From an uncultured Lachnospiraceae bacterium (GTDB taxonomy: Bacteria > Bacillota > Clostridia > Lachnospirales > Lachnospiraceae): DNA of 63,995 bases. Below the pieces are notes generated by a model. The model searched no databases. It saw only the letters and a list, made by a program, of their open reading frames with translations, and had not been told where the DNA came from. The stretch covers positions 1 through 63,995 of the forward strand of contig CANRLR010000014.1 of the NCBI GenBank assembly GCA_947631505.1, given 5' to 3'. A program made the position numbers and the translations under genes. Shown here one piece after another: positions 7,740 through 15,646 of this stretch; position 1 is the first letter of the stretch; each line of letters opens with the position of its first letter.

Positions 7740-8922
7740 ATTCCTTTTTCTCCTTTTCTGTGTCGCATTTTCTTGGTGGTTTCTGTCCCATATACTGATA
7801 CAAATAGGTTTTCATCATGCCATTATATATTTTCCGGTTCTTCGTCGCTTTTTTCCGCGAACCCCCGGCTGCAATCGCTTTCTGTGCATCCTCATAGCCG
7901 CTCAGAAGAAAAAAGGACCATGTTGCATTATCGGACATCACTTTTCCCACCGTCTGATATAATTGGTACATCTCTTCTTTAGTGGAAAGACGTTCTCCAT
8001 AAGGCGGATTGCTAATAACAAATCCGTATTTCTTGGGATTACTAAAATCCTTCACATCCCTTTTTTGAAAGTGAATATGCTTGTCCACACCTGCCAGAGC
8101 CGCATTGGCTCTGGCCATTTTCAGCACTTCATCACTAATATCATACCCCTGAATATGCAGATCCACATCGGTACGGATTCTCTCATCTGCCTCTTCCACA
8201 GCATCATACCATATTTTTTTAGGAATCAGATTCGTCCAGGTCTCCGCCGTAAATTCCCGGTTCAGCCCCGGTGCCATATCCAGTGCAATCATTGCCGCCT
8301 CAATGGGAATCGTTCCGCTTCCACAAAAAGGATCAACTAAAATCCGGTCTGAATGCCACGGTGACAAAAGAATCATTGCAGCAGCCAGTGTTTCTGTCAC
8401 TGGTGCCGGTGCGGTGAATTTACGGTATCCCCTCTTATGAAGCGATTCCCCTGTCGTATCAATACCAATTGTCACCACATCCTTTACAATGCTGATCCGC
8501 AGCGGATACGATGCCCCGCTCTCCTCAAACCAATCGGTGTGATAGGTCTGTTTCATCCGCTCTACCATTGCCTTTTTCACGATTTTCTGAATATCCGGAG
8601 GACTGAATAATTTACTGCTGACGGAATTCGCCTTTGTCACCCAGAATCTTCCGTCCCGTGGGATGTAATCTTCCCACGGAACAGCCTTGACTCCCTCAAA
8701 CAGTTCATCAAACGTAACCGCCTTAAATTGTGACATTTTCAGAAGAACTCTTTCCGTTGTCCGAAGAAAAAGATTGGCTCGGGCAATGGCTTCTACATCC
8801 CCTTCAAAGGTAACTTTACCGTTCTCTACTTGTGTTATTTCATATCCTAAGTCTGCAATTTCTCTTTTCAGAACCGCCTCCATGCCAAAATGGCAGGGAC
8901 AAATTAATTCAAAGCGTCTCAT
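7732..8922 (-). CDS. THUMP-domain 23S rRNA guanine-N2 methyltransferase, RlmL-like
   Basis: This 396-residue protein has an N-terminal ferredoxin-like/THUMP RNA-binding half (about 1-160) and a C-terminal Rossmann methyltransferase. S-adenosylmethionine motif I is VDPFCGSGTIPIEAA (about 200-214), and the catalytic motif IV is NPPYGER (about 308-314). This matches the stand-alone N-terminal part of RlmL (YpsC in Bacillus), predicted to methylate G2445 of 23S rRNA. The target is inferred from the family. It heads the rlmL-rdgB-yfcE unit. Confidence 0.9.
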   Translation of the reverse strand: MRRFELICPCHFGMEAVLKREIADLGYEITQVENGKVTFEGDVEAIARANLFLRTTERVLLKMSQFKAVTFDELFEGVKAVPWEDYIPRDGRFWVTKANSVSSKLFSPPDIQKIVKKAMVERMKQTYHTDWFEESGASYPLRISIVKDVVTIGIDTTGESLHKRGYRKFTAPAPVTETLAAAMILLSPWHSDRILVDPFCGSGTIPIEAAMIALDMAPGLNREFTAETWTNLIPKKIWYDAVEEADERIRTDVDLHIQGYDISDEVLKMARANAALAGVDKHIHFQKRDVKDFSNPKKYGFVISNPPYGERLSTKEEMYQLYQTVGKVMSDNATWSFFLLSGYEDAQKAIAAGGSRKKATKNRKIYNGMMKTYLYQYMGQKPPRKCDTEKEKKEYE

Positions 8923-8995
8923 TGATTTCTCCCATCATTGGTATCTTTTTTCTTTATTATAGAATAAGGGCTTCTTTTACGTCAACGTCTTTTTT

Positions 8996-9292
8996 CTATC
9001 TCTTCCGTTTCACCGACTCATATCCCCCCGCCACACTATACGCCTGTTGTCCCCGTTTTACCAAAGTTCTTGCCGCGGCCAGACTGTGATTCCCATAATC
9101 ACAGTAAAAAACTACTCTTCCATAGCTGGTCATTTCCGCCAGATGTGCTTCCAGTTCCTCGTAAGGAATATTCCATGCTCCCGTTATGTGCCCTTTTGCA
9201 TAATCTGTCCTGTCCCGCAAATCAACTAATAATGTATCGCTGTTGTATATATATTTGGAAACCTGTTCCCATGACATAATCTGTGGTCTCAT
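8996..9292 (-). CDS. Rhodanese-like domain protein
   Basis: This 98-residue protein is a single rhodanese fold. It has LLVDLRDRTDYAKGHITGAWNIPYEEL in the first half (cited by its central DRTDYAKGHI) and the active-site loop FYCDYGNHSLAAA with the cysteine in place (about residue 68). Such small proteins carry persulfide sulfur in the cytosol. The acceptor is unknown. The ATG has AAAAAGGA upstream. It stands alone between rlmL and a terminator at 9395-9422. Confidence 0.85.
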   Translation of the reverse strand: MRPQIMSWEQVSKYIYNSDTLLVDLRDRTDYAKGHITGAWNIPYEELEAHLAEMTSYGRVVFYCDYGNHSLAAARTLVKRGQQAYSVAGGYESVKRKR

Positions 9293-9394
9293 GAAAAAAT
9301 CCTTTTTCTTACACCTTATTCAAATCAAATGTCAAATAGAACCAAGAGCGGTTTTCTTGTAAAAAAAACGTCGGATTTTCCTATCAGATAAAAG

Positions 9395-9422
9395 AAAAAG
9401 CCGGTTTGACAACCGGCTTTTT
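9395..9422 (-). terminator. Strong terminator downstream of the Asn/Ser-rich gene
   Basis: A perfect 12-bp stem AAAAAGCCGGTT / AACCGGCTTTTT closes a TGAC loop. It ends in a T-run on both strands, so it can work in either direction. Confidence 0.92.
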
Positions 9423-9457
9423 CAATCGTTCTTCTTAATGCTGCCTGACTTGCTGAG

Positions 9458-9646
9458 TTATCTGCAGTTTGAAGAATTACGGGAAGAATTCTTGCTGCTG
9501 TTCGAAGCATTGCTGCTGTTACGGGTATTGCTTGCATTGCTTGTATTTGAAGCATTCTTTGAAGCATTCTTCGTCGTATTCTTTGTTGCATTCTTTGTCG
9601 TGTTCTTATTGGATTCGTTAAAATCATCTAAAAAATTCTTAGCCAT
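9458..9646 (-). CDS. Small Asn/Ser/Lys/Thr-rich protein, possibly sporulation-related
   Basis: This 62-residue protein has a short normal start (MAKNFLDDFNESN) and then a low-complexity tail of N, S, K, T and A built from repeated near-identical codon blocks (KNTTKN, KNASKNAS and NTSNAS types). It ends in NCR. I do not recognise a family. That it is real is supported by AGGAGG eight bases before the ATG, by a strong terminator downstream, and by a sigma-F/G-like promoter (9686-9714). The amino-acid bias and the promoter suggest a forespore product, but this is inference. The longer frames in the other phases are shadows of the repeat. Confidence 0.7.
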   Translation of the reverse strand: MAKNFLDDFNESNKNTTKNATKNTTKNASKNASNTSNASNTRNSSNASNSSKNSSRNSSNCR

Positions 9647-9685
9647 TTTTTCTGCCTCCTGTATACATTTGAATTGTTACAGAAG

Positions 9686-9714
9686 TAGTATTCCACGACA
9701 TCCGCTTTTTATTC
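9686..9714 (-). promoter_or_regulatory. Sigma-F/G-like sporulation promoter
   Basis: On the minus strand GAATA (9714-9710), a 17-nt spacer and AATACTA (9692-9686) resemble the forespore consensus GHATR-N17/18-CATWHTA with one mismatch. No convincing sigma-A promoter is seen in the same gap. Start would be near 9680, giving a short leader. Confidence 0.45.
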
Positions 9715-9727
9715 TCAATGAAATTTA

Positions 9728-10591
9728 TCAAGCTTTTCCAACAGAACCAAATAATTCCATTTTTTCTTTTACGGTCTTTTTGATTGCTTCTGTACCAGGA
9801 GCCAAAAGCTTACGAGGATCAAATCCTTTTCCCTCCAAGTCCTTTCCTTCCTCAATATATTTACGGGTTGCTTCTTGGAAAGAAAGCTGGCACTCAGTAT
9901 TTACATTAATTTTGGAAACGCCGAGAGAAATTGCTTTCTGAATCATATCTGCCGGAATTCCCGTACCGCCATGAAGCACCAATGGCATCGTTCCGGTTTT
10001 CTGCTGAACGGCATCCAATGTCTCAAAGCTGAGTCCTGCCCAGTTTTCCGGATATTTACCGTGAATATTTCCAATCCCTGCTGCAAGCATTGTTACACCA
10101 AGATCTGCAATCATCTTGCATTCATCTGGATCCGCACATTCACCAGCACCTACTACACCATCTTCTTCACCGCCAATGGAGCCGACTTCAGCCTCAATCG
10201 ACATTCCTTTGTCTTTACAAATGGCAACTAATTCCTTTGTCTTTGCCACATTCTCTTCAATCGGATAATGAGAACCGTCGAACATAATAGAAGAGAATCC
10301 TGCTTCAATACAAGCCTTTGCTCCCTCATAGCTTCCATGGTCAAGATGCAGAGCAACCGGCACCGTAATGTTCAGCTCTTCCAGCATTCCATTTACCATG
10401 CCTACTACGGTCTTATAACCGCACATATACTTTCCTGCACCCTCAGACACACCAAGAATTACTGGGGATTTAAGCTCCTCTGCGGTAAGCAGGATTGCTT
10501 TTGTCCATTCTAGGTTATTAATGTTGAACTGACCGACTGCATACTTTCCAGCCTTTGCTTTTGTAAGCATTTCTTCTGCTGATACTAACAT
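9728..10591 (-). CDS. fba: Class II fructose-bisphosphate aldolase
   Basis: This 287-residue zinc enzyme splits fructose 1,6-bisphosphate into DHAP and glyceraldehyde 3-phosphate. Zinc ligands sit in LHLDHGSY (about 81-88), GNIHGKY and LVLHGGTGIP (about 206-215). AEVGSIGGEEDGV carries the conserved catalytic region. The C-terminal NVNTECQLSF and KKLLAPGTEAI-type segment fit the FbaA-type A subclass of Firmicutes, so fructose 1,6-bisphosphate is the likely substrate over tagatose. The ATG follows ACGGAGG. A PilZ gene lies upstream on the same strand. Confidence 0.95.
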   Translation of the reverse strand: MLVSAEEMLTKAKAGKYAVGQFNINNLEWTKAILLTAEELKSPVILGVSEGAGKYMCGYKTVVGMVNGMLEELNITVPVALHLDHGSYEGAKACIEAGFSSIMFDGSHYPIEENVAKTKELVAICKDKGMSIEAEVGSIGGEEDGVVGAGECADPDECKMIADLGVTMLAAGIGNIHGKYPENWAGLSFETLDAVQQKTGTMPLVLHGGTGIPADMIQKAISLGVSKINVNTECQLSFQEATRKYIEEGKDLEGKGFDPRKLLAPGTEAIKKTVKEKMELFGSVGKA

Positions 10592-10637
10592 AATACATTC
10601 CTCCGTATTCTTTTTTCTATTTTAAAACAAATTGACA

Positions 10638-11282
10638 TCAAACTTTTTTACCTGCCAAATGTTCCATTTGCTTCTGATTAATATAATGCCCAATCATTTT
10701 ATTTTTTTTCAACAGGATACATCCATATAACATCCTGCCATCCGGCAAAGACATTTTGCGGATAATTTTCCCATACAAGGGCAGTTCATAAACTTTGTCC
10801 TCCATTCTTGCCGGATATACCATGGATACAAAAGCACCATCTGCCCCCTCTAATTCCTCTGGATAAATAAAGGAAAAACCACTATTGCTTAAATCCTTTA
10901 ACACAACAACCCGTTCGATAGATTTCTGTCCGATACGGGCATGAAGCTCTTCTCCAATAAATATACGGTATTCACTGCGACGGTTAAATTCCTTCCCTTT
11001 GCAGCTGCCTTCTGCTGTATAATATATATTTCGCTTGTACCGAATACAGGTCATATCTGCATTCTTCCATATAATCGGCTTTTCATCCTGACGTATCAGT
11101 AAAATATCGACTGAAATATTGTTTCCTTGTACATTCAGCAGTTTCCCATCTTTCCGTATCGGCTCAAAAAGAACTTCCTTTCTATGATGTAATGCAACAT
11201 TACTGTCAAACTCAAATACTTTTTCGTCAATTGTAATAATTAATTTTACAGAAACTCCTTTATCTAAATCTGAGAGTAACAC
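10638..11282 (-). CDS. PilZ-domain c-di-GMP-binding protein, YcgR-like
   Basis: This 214-residue protein has an N-terminal YcgR-type beta barrel (about 1-95) and a C-terminal PilZ domain. The two c-di-GMP-binding motifs are intact: RRSEYR (RxxxR, about 101-106) and DLSNSGFSF (D-x-S-x-x-G, about 129-137). Such proteins slow flagella or change surface behaviour when c-di-GMP rises. No flagellar gene is in view, so the target is unknown. The start is a GTG at 11280-11282 with AAAGGAG upstream. A -10-like box lies just before the gene in the AT-rich stretch 11300-11345. Confidence 0.85.
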   Translation of the reverse strand: MLLSDLDKGVSVKLIITIDEKVFEFDSNVALHHRKEVLFEPIRKDGKLLNVQGNNISVDILLIRQDEKPIIWKNADMTCIRYKRNIYYTAEGSCKGKEFNRRSEYRIFIGEELHARIGQKSIERVVVLKDLSNSGFSFIYPEELEGADGAFVSMVYPARMEDKVYELPLYGKIIRKMSLPDGRMLYGCILLKKNKMIGHYINQKQMEHLAGKKV

Positions 11283-11390
11283 AGCAGCGTCTTCTCCTTT
11301 CGTTGCCTCATATTATATAGAATAACATAATTGCGTAATTTTCGCAACAGAAGTTTGCACGGTTTGTGTCTACAGCCGTTCCCAATTCAT

Positions 11391-11416
11391 AAAAAAAAGA
11401 ACATCCGAAGATGTTC
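11391..11416 (-). terminator. Terminator of the five-tRNA unit
   Basis: On the minus strand GAACATC-TTCG-GATGTTC forms a tetraloop hairpin followed by eight T residues. It is a textbook intrinsic terminator 11 nt after tRNA-Gln. Confidence 0.93.
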
Positions 11417-11426
11417 CATGCATTAA

Positions 11427-11498
11427 CTGGGCTAGCTGGATTCGAACCAGCGAATGTAGGAGTCAAAGTCCTATGCCTTACCCCTTGGCGATAGCCCA
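11427..11498 (-). tRNA. tRNA-Gln(TTG)
   Basis: The acceptor TGGGCTA pairs with TAGCCCA, the anticodon loop is CTTTGAC (anticodon TTG), and the T-arm is intact. It is the last gene of the cluster. Confidence 0.96.
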
Positions 11499-11514
11499 TC
11501 ATCCCATTCGGGAG

Positions 11515-11589
11515 GGTGGGTAATGGGATTCGAACCCACGGCCTTCAGAGCCACAATCTGACGCGCTAACCAACTGCGCTATACCCACC
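11515..11589 (-). tRNA. tRNA-His(GTG)
   Basis: The anticodon loop is TTGTGGC (anticodon GTG). The extra 5' G pairs with C73, as required for histidyl tRNA. The acceptor is GGTGGGTA with TACCCACC. Confidence 0.97.
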
Positions 11590-11624
11590 ATAGAGGATTG
11601 CCAGTAATAAGGCTATTCCTACAA

Positions 11625-11698
<74 letters not shown>

Positions 11699-11727
11699 GT
11701 AGCAACGTTTGTTGCGATAAACGGGCG

Positions 11728-11762
11728 AATACCCCCGCAAGCGAGTAAATACCCCGCAAGCG
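11728..11762. repeat. Short tandem repeat in the tRNA-Gly/tRNA-Arg spacer
   Basis: AATACCCCCGCAAGCG (11728-11743) is repeated as AATACCCCGCAAGCG (11748-11762), and the second copy overlaps the 3' end of tRNA-Gly. It looks like a local duplication of the tRNA 3' flank. Confidence 0.7.
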
Positions 11763-11829
11763 GGTGATGGGAATCGAACCCACGTATCTAGCTTGGAAGG
11801 CTAGTGTTCTACCATTGAACTACACCCGC
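11759..11829 (-). tRNA. tRNA-Gly(TCC)
   Basis: The acceptor GCGGGTG pairs with CACCCGC, and the anticodon loop is CTTCCAA (anticodon TCC). It is second in the cluster. Confidence 0.96.
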
Positions 11830-11879
11830 AAGGGATTATATGCAATTATGCAAAATGACTGTCCGAAAACAGTCATTAA

Positions 11880-11954
11880 TCGGGGTGACAGGATTCGAAC
11901 CTGCGGCCTCTTGATCCCAAATCAAGCGCTCTAGCCAAGCTGAGCCACACCCCG
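11880..11954 (-). tRNA. tRNA-Pro(TGG)
   Basis: The acceptor CGGGGTG pairs with CACCCCG, with discriminator A. The anticodon loop is TTTGGGA (anticodon TGG). It is the first gene of the five-tRNA unit. Confidence 0.96.
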
Positions 11955-11996
11955 TTTTAGAGGCTTTTTACGTCTCAAAGCCACGACGCAAAACCT

Positions 11997-12025
11997 ATTA
12001 TATTATACAAAACAATGCTTGTCAA
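11997..12025 (-). promoter_or_regulatory. Promoter of the five-tRNA unit
   Basis: On the minus strand TTGACA, a 17-nt spacer and TATAAT match the sigma-A consensus exactly. It lies in the gap after hisC, about 45 nt before tRNA-Pro. Confidence 0.92.
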
Positions 12026-12043
12026 CATCTTTTTTTCACATTT

Positions 12044-13099
12044 TTAAAGTATTTTATCCAAAGCGTCAAATAAAGAGATCATCTGTTCATCAGTTCCGAC
12101 AGTAATACGGAGATAATCTTTAATTCTCTCCCCATTAAAGTGACGGACAAAGATTTTTTCTCTTCTCAATTTTTCAAATATTTCCTGCCCGGAAACACCC
12201 GGTTTTTTGGCAAAAAGGAAATTTGTCCGGGAATCAAGAACCTCAAACCCTCTCTTTTCCAATTCTGCTTTTGTCCATTTTCTTGTTGCCACTACCTGCT
12301 TCAACCGTTCCTGAAAATAATCTTCATCCCTAAGGGAAGCCGCACCGATACGGATAGATGCCGTTGTCATCGTATAGGAATTGATTGATTCCTTTACATC
12401 TGTCATCGCCTGTATCAGGCGTCTGTTTCCCATCGCGAACCCGATTCTCATTCCGGCAAGGGAACGGGATTTAGAATAAGTACGCACAACTAAAAGATTT
12501 TCATAGGTATCCAGCAGCGGAAGCACTGTTTCCCCTCCAAAGTCCACATACGCTTCATCTATTATTACAATCACGTCTGGATTTGACCGGATAATCTCTT
12601 CTAACTCTGAACGCTTCATCCCAAGTGAGGTCGGTGCATTCGGATTTGCAATAACAATACCGCCATTTTCCTTTTTATAATCCTCTGCACGAATACGAAA
12701 ATCCTCATCTAAAGCAGGACATTCATAAGGAATCCGGTAAACATCTGCCCAGACCGGATAAAAAGAGTAGGTAACATCCGGGAACAAAATCGGCTTATCC
12801 GAGTTAAAAAAGGTAAGAAAGGCTAAGGAAAGCACATCATCTGAGCCAACTCCTACAAAGACCTGCCCCTCTTCCAGACCATAATAGGTTTCCAGTCCGC
12901 GTACTAATTCTGTCGCTGAAGGATCCGGATAAAGAGCAAAACGAGTTACATCCAGCTCTTGAAATGTTTCATATACGCCCGGTGACGGTGGATATGGATT
13001 CTCATTGGTATTTAATTTAATGATTCCTGTTCCCTGAGGCTGCTCTCCCGGCACATAGGGTGTCACCTTACGAATATTGTCTTCCCATTTGTTTGTCAT
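12044..13099 (-). CDS. hisC: Histidinol-phosphate aminotransferase-type PLP enzyme
   Basis: This 351-residue fold-type I aminotransferase matches HisC, which forms histidinol phosphate from imidazole acetol phosphate. Visible motifs are KLNTNENPYPPSP (about 26-38), the PLP-binding IIDEAYVDFGG, and RTYSKSRSLAGMRIGFA with the Schiff-base lysine. No other his gene is nearby, so it may be an orphan copy or serve aromatic amino acids as well. The start is the ATG at 13097-13099, with GGAGG five bases before it; an upstream in-frame TTG would place that GGAGG inside the gene. Confidence 0.9.
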   Translation of the reverse strand: MTNKWEDNIRKVTPYVPGEQPQGTGIIKLNTNENPYPPSPGVYETFQELDVTRFALYPDPSATELVRGLETYYGLEEGQVFVGVGSDDVLSLAFLTFFNSDKPILFPDVTYSFYPVWADVYRIPYECPALDEDFRIRAEDYKKENGGIVIANPNAPTSLGMKRSELEEIIRSNPDVIVIIDEAYVDFGGETVLPLLDTYENLLVVRTYSKSRSLAGMRIGFAMGNRRLIQAMTDVKESINSYTMTTASIRIGAASLRDEDYFQERLKQVVATRKWTKAELEKRGFEVLDSRTNFLFAKKPGVSGQEIFEKLRREKIFVRHFNGERIKDYLRITVGTDEQMISLFDALDKIL

Positions 13100-13127
13100 A
13101 TTTTCCTCCAAAGTCTTTTATACACAT

Positions 13128-13156
13128 AATTTACTCCATTCCGTCAGTTCTGTCAA
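13128..13156 (-). promoter_or_regulatory. Promoter of hisC
   Basis: On the minus strand TTGACA (13156-13151), a 17-nt spacer and TAAATT (13133-13128) lie about 30 nt before the start codon. Confidence 0.7.
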
Positions 13157-13183
13157 CATAAGATTATGTCTCGCTTTCCCGCA

Positions 13184-14839
13184 CTAATTATCCGTAATAC
13201 TGGCATAAGCATCTACAATACCATATCCCCACTCTGTATTAGGAAAAGGCTCTCCCCGCTGTACGGCACCACGGATGAAGATTTCCCTTAACATAATACC
13301 ATTAATAAAAAACCTGCTATAACGCTGCATGAACAAGGCTCCCACTCCGGCAGAAAAAGCTGCTGCCACACCTGTTCCTGTCATTGTCCCATAACGGTTT
13401 CTTGGATAAGGTCCGGTCAAATTAACACCGGGTGCTACTACTTCCGGCTTGACTTTCCCTGTTACCGTAAATCCTCTGCCTGCCTGCAGATAAAGAGAAT
13501 CCTCTACCACATCATAGGCAGAGACCGTAATCGTATAAGTACCGGTTCCCGAACTGGATATGGTGGTATCGGGATTTGGCTCCAGAAATACGACCTCTTC
13601 TGTCAAAAACTGACGGATCGGAAGCCATATATGAAAACCGGGCATCTCGTAATCTGCCGTTGTTCTAATTTTCCATATACCGGTCTTAGGTGAAATAAAT
13701 CTCATTGATACGACCTGTTCGTTAGAAATCTCCTGCGACTGTCCAAAGTACAATTCTACCACCGTGTTCTCTGTACTGAAACGTATCGTTCTCCGTTCTC
13801 CAATCATTACCTGTATTCCCGTATAGCTTTCTCCGCTCGGTGATGTAAAATCCAATTGCAGCTTCCCCGGTGACCTCCACCATAATTGAGCCATAAATCC
13901 GTCTAAACTACGCTCTACATTTATATTGATGGTGTCCTCCTTCCGGTTAATCAGATGATGATGTCTCGCATTCCCCTCATTTCCTGCACAGGCAATCATA
14001 GCCACTCCGGTCACCGCGGTGTACCGTTCCATGAACTGAGAGAGATAAGAGCCACCCTCATGGCTCCCCATATTACTTCCCAGACCGATGCATATAATCA
14101 CAGGTTTTCTCTCCCGCTGTGCCACATTCATAATATGGGCAATTCCTGTTAAAATATCATTTTCCTGATAAGCGGGAACATCTGACGGAATGCTGTAATA
14201 ATCCCGATATACCTGTTTGGCCTGTTTACATTTGACAATAACCAGTTCTGCCAGAGGAGCAACTCCTGAAAAACCTTCACTTCGCTTTTCATTCCCTGCC
14301 GCCACTCCGGCAAGAAATGTACCATGGCCATTTTCATCCCGGGTTTCCACTACCTCAAAGGGATTGTCTGCTGCCAGTGCCTGATCGATCTCATCCCTCT
14401 CATAAACACGCCCATAAGGAAAACTGTCACTTCCATCCCCTGACTCATTTGTCTGGTCCCAAATGGAAACGATCCTCGTCGTGTTATCTGCATTAATAAA
14501 AGCTTCATGGGTATAGTCAATTCCTGTATCCACAAATCCAATCAGCACGCCCTGTCCATATAAATCAAGATAAGGCTGTCTGCGTATCCGCAGGACTCCA
14601 CTGTCCTCCAGTGCTTCCTCACTCATCAGACCATATACGTTCGGAATTGTATTAAACCCATATCGTTCAATCGCCTCACTATTAATAACACTGGTTTCCC
14701 GATAAATAATTGCCTGAATGTTATCCAGTGGAAGATAACAGTCCGGCTGGTACAGCTGTCGGACATTTTCCTCACCCGGGTAATTATTGATCAGAAAATC
14801 CAATACATTTTCTGAAAATACGGCTTCTCTGCAAGTCAT
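13184..14839 (-). CDS. Csp-like S8 subtilase with catalytic Ser replaced by Gly
   Basis: This 551-residue protein has the layout of clostridial Csp subtilases: a short N-terminal prodomain-like region (about 1-95), then the S8 domain with a long jelly-roll-like insertion (about 300-440). The aspartate of VDTGIDY (D104) and the histidine of NGHGTFLAG (H172) are in place. At the nucleophile site, where GTS is expected, the sequence reads GTG (Gly490; codon GGT at 13372-13370). The frame is open and the fold motifs around it are kept, so this looks like an inactive homologue and not a decayed gene. In C. difficile, Csp pseudoproteases (CspA, CspC) control CspB and spore germination. No signal peptide is seen. 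The ATG at 14837-14839 has GGAATGGAGG upstream. It is divergent from tetR. Confidence 0.85.
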   Translation of the reverse strand: MTCREAVFSENVLDFLINNYPGEENVRQLYQPDCYLPLDNIQAIIYRETSVINSEAIERYGFNTIPNVYGLMSEEALEDSGVLRIRRQPYLDLYGQGVLIGFVDTGIDYTHEAFINADNTTRIVSIWDQTNESGDGSDSFPYGRVYERDEIDQALAADNPFEVVETRDENGHGTFLAGVAAGNEKRSEGFSGVAPLAELVIVKCKQAKQVYRDYYSIPSDVPAYQENDILTGIAHIMNVAQRERKPVIICIGLGSNMGSHEGGSYLSQFMERYTAVTGVAMIACAGNEGNARHHHLINRKEDTININVERSLDGFMAQLWWRSPGKLQLDFTSPSGESYTGIQVMIGERRTIRFSTENTVVELYFGQSQEISNEQVVSMRFISPKTGIWKIRTTADYEMPGFHIWLPIRQFLTEEVVFLEPNPDTTISSSGTGTYTITVSAYDVVEDSLYLQAGRGFTVTGKVKPEVVAPGVNLTGPYPRNRYGTMTGTGVAAAFSAGVGALFMQRYSRFFINGIMLREIFIRGAVQRGEPFPNTEWGYGIVDAYASITDN

Positions 14840-14915
14840 AATTTCCTCCATTCCGAAATATTGCCATTCTTTCTATTTTATTCTTCGGAACGATTGTCCT
14901 ATGCAGCCCTTTTCT

Positions 14916-14974
14916 TTTCCCGTTTCTTTGTGCTATAATTAACTTAATGCCTTTTGTGTAAATTGAAACGGAAA
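14916..14974. promoter_or_regulatory. tetR promoter region with flanking inverted repeat
   Basis: A TATAAT box (14934-14939) precedes the tetR GTG by about 50 nt; its -35 box is weak. Imperfect inverted arms TTCCCGTTTC (near 14917) and GAAACGGAAA (14965-14974) bracket the box. They could be an autoregulatory TetR site, which is only an inference. Confidence 0.4.
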
Positions 14975-14987
14975 TAGGAGGGATTGT

Positions 14988-15584
14988 GTGAAAAATCATC
15001 CGACGATAGCAGCCGAAATACAAGACGAGAGATATCATGTGGCAGACGAAGCCATCTATGATGCATTCTTTTTAGTTCTAAAAGAGAAAGATTTAGAAAA
15101 AATTACAGTTTCTGACGTGATAAAAAGAGCCGGAATTGTACGAAGTACATTCTATAATCATTATGAAAATATTCCCGCTCTCATAACTGCCGTGGAAGAT
15201 AAAACAATTCAGGATATATTTTCCCTTATGGAAACATTTCATCCTAAAAATGATAAAGATATGTGTAAATCCTATTTTCTGACCATTTGCAATTACACTT
15301 TGACCAATCCATTTTTAGCCACTCTCCTTGGTAGTCCGCGGGTAGATGCTTTTTTTGAGAAAATGATGACTATGTTCCACCGCTATGTATCACAGGTCAC
15401 TCAAAGCACAACTGCCTCTCTGCACAGCAAAGAGGAAATATCCTATCTGATTGCGTGCGCGATCGGAAGTACCCTCGGTGTTCTTCATAAATGGACCAGA
15501 GATAATTTCCAATTGCCCGCTGAAACGATTGCCGATATTCTGACGCAGTCCTTTATTGCAGGAGTTCTCCCTTTCCTGTCATAA
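14988..15584 (+). CDS. TetR/AcrR family transcriptional regulator
   Basis: This 198-residue protein has an N-terminal TetR helix-turn-helix (about 20-65). The recognition part is ITVSDVIKRAGIVRSTFYNHYEN, of which the VRSTFYNHY segment is typical. The C-terminal part is an all-helical ligand-binding domain of the TetR_C_7/DUF type. The start is a GTG at 14988-14990, with AGGAGGG five bases before it. It is divergent from the subtilase and convergent with the ligase of the condensation-ACP-ligase operon, 62 nt away. It could control either; no ligand can be named. Confidence 0.88.
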   Translation: MKNHPTIAAEIQDERYHVADEAIYDAFFLVLKEKDLEKITVSDVIKRAGIVRSTFYNHYENIPALITAVEDKTIQDIFSLMETFHPKNDKDMCKSYFLTICNYTLTNPFLATLLGSPRVDAFFEKMMTMFHRYVSQVTQSTTASLHSKEEISYLIACAIGSTLGVLHKWTRDNFQLPAETIADILTQSFIAGVLPFLS

Positions 15585-15612
15585 CACGACGGCTTCCGTT
15601 TGAGCCGTCGTG
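15585..15612. terminator. Hairpin between tetR and the ligase gene
   Basis: A perfect 10-bp stem CACGACGGCT / AGCCGTCGTG lies right after the tetR stop. The T-run is poor, so it is a probable terminator for the two convergent genes and not a certain one. Confidence 0.6.
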
Positions 15613-15646
15613 CCTGTGCAGACCTGCTAGTGTACTGTCTCTTAAA

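Noticed and set aside
9325-9941. Leu/Phe-rich and Gln/Met-rich frames around the Asn/Ser-rich gene
   Set aside because: They are the other phases of the same repeat DNA; one also overlaps the aldolase end on the opposite strand. Neither has a ribosome-binding site.
15585-15612. tetR/ligase hairpin as an operator
   Set aside because: It lies after both stop codons of two convergent genes, so a terminator role is more likely.
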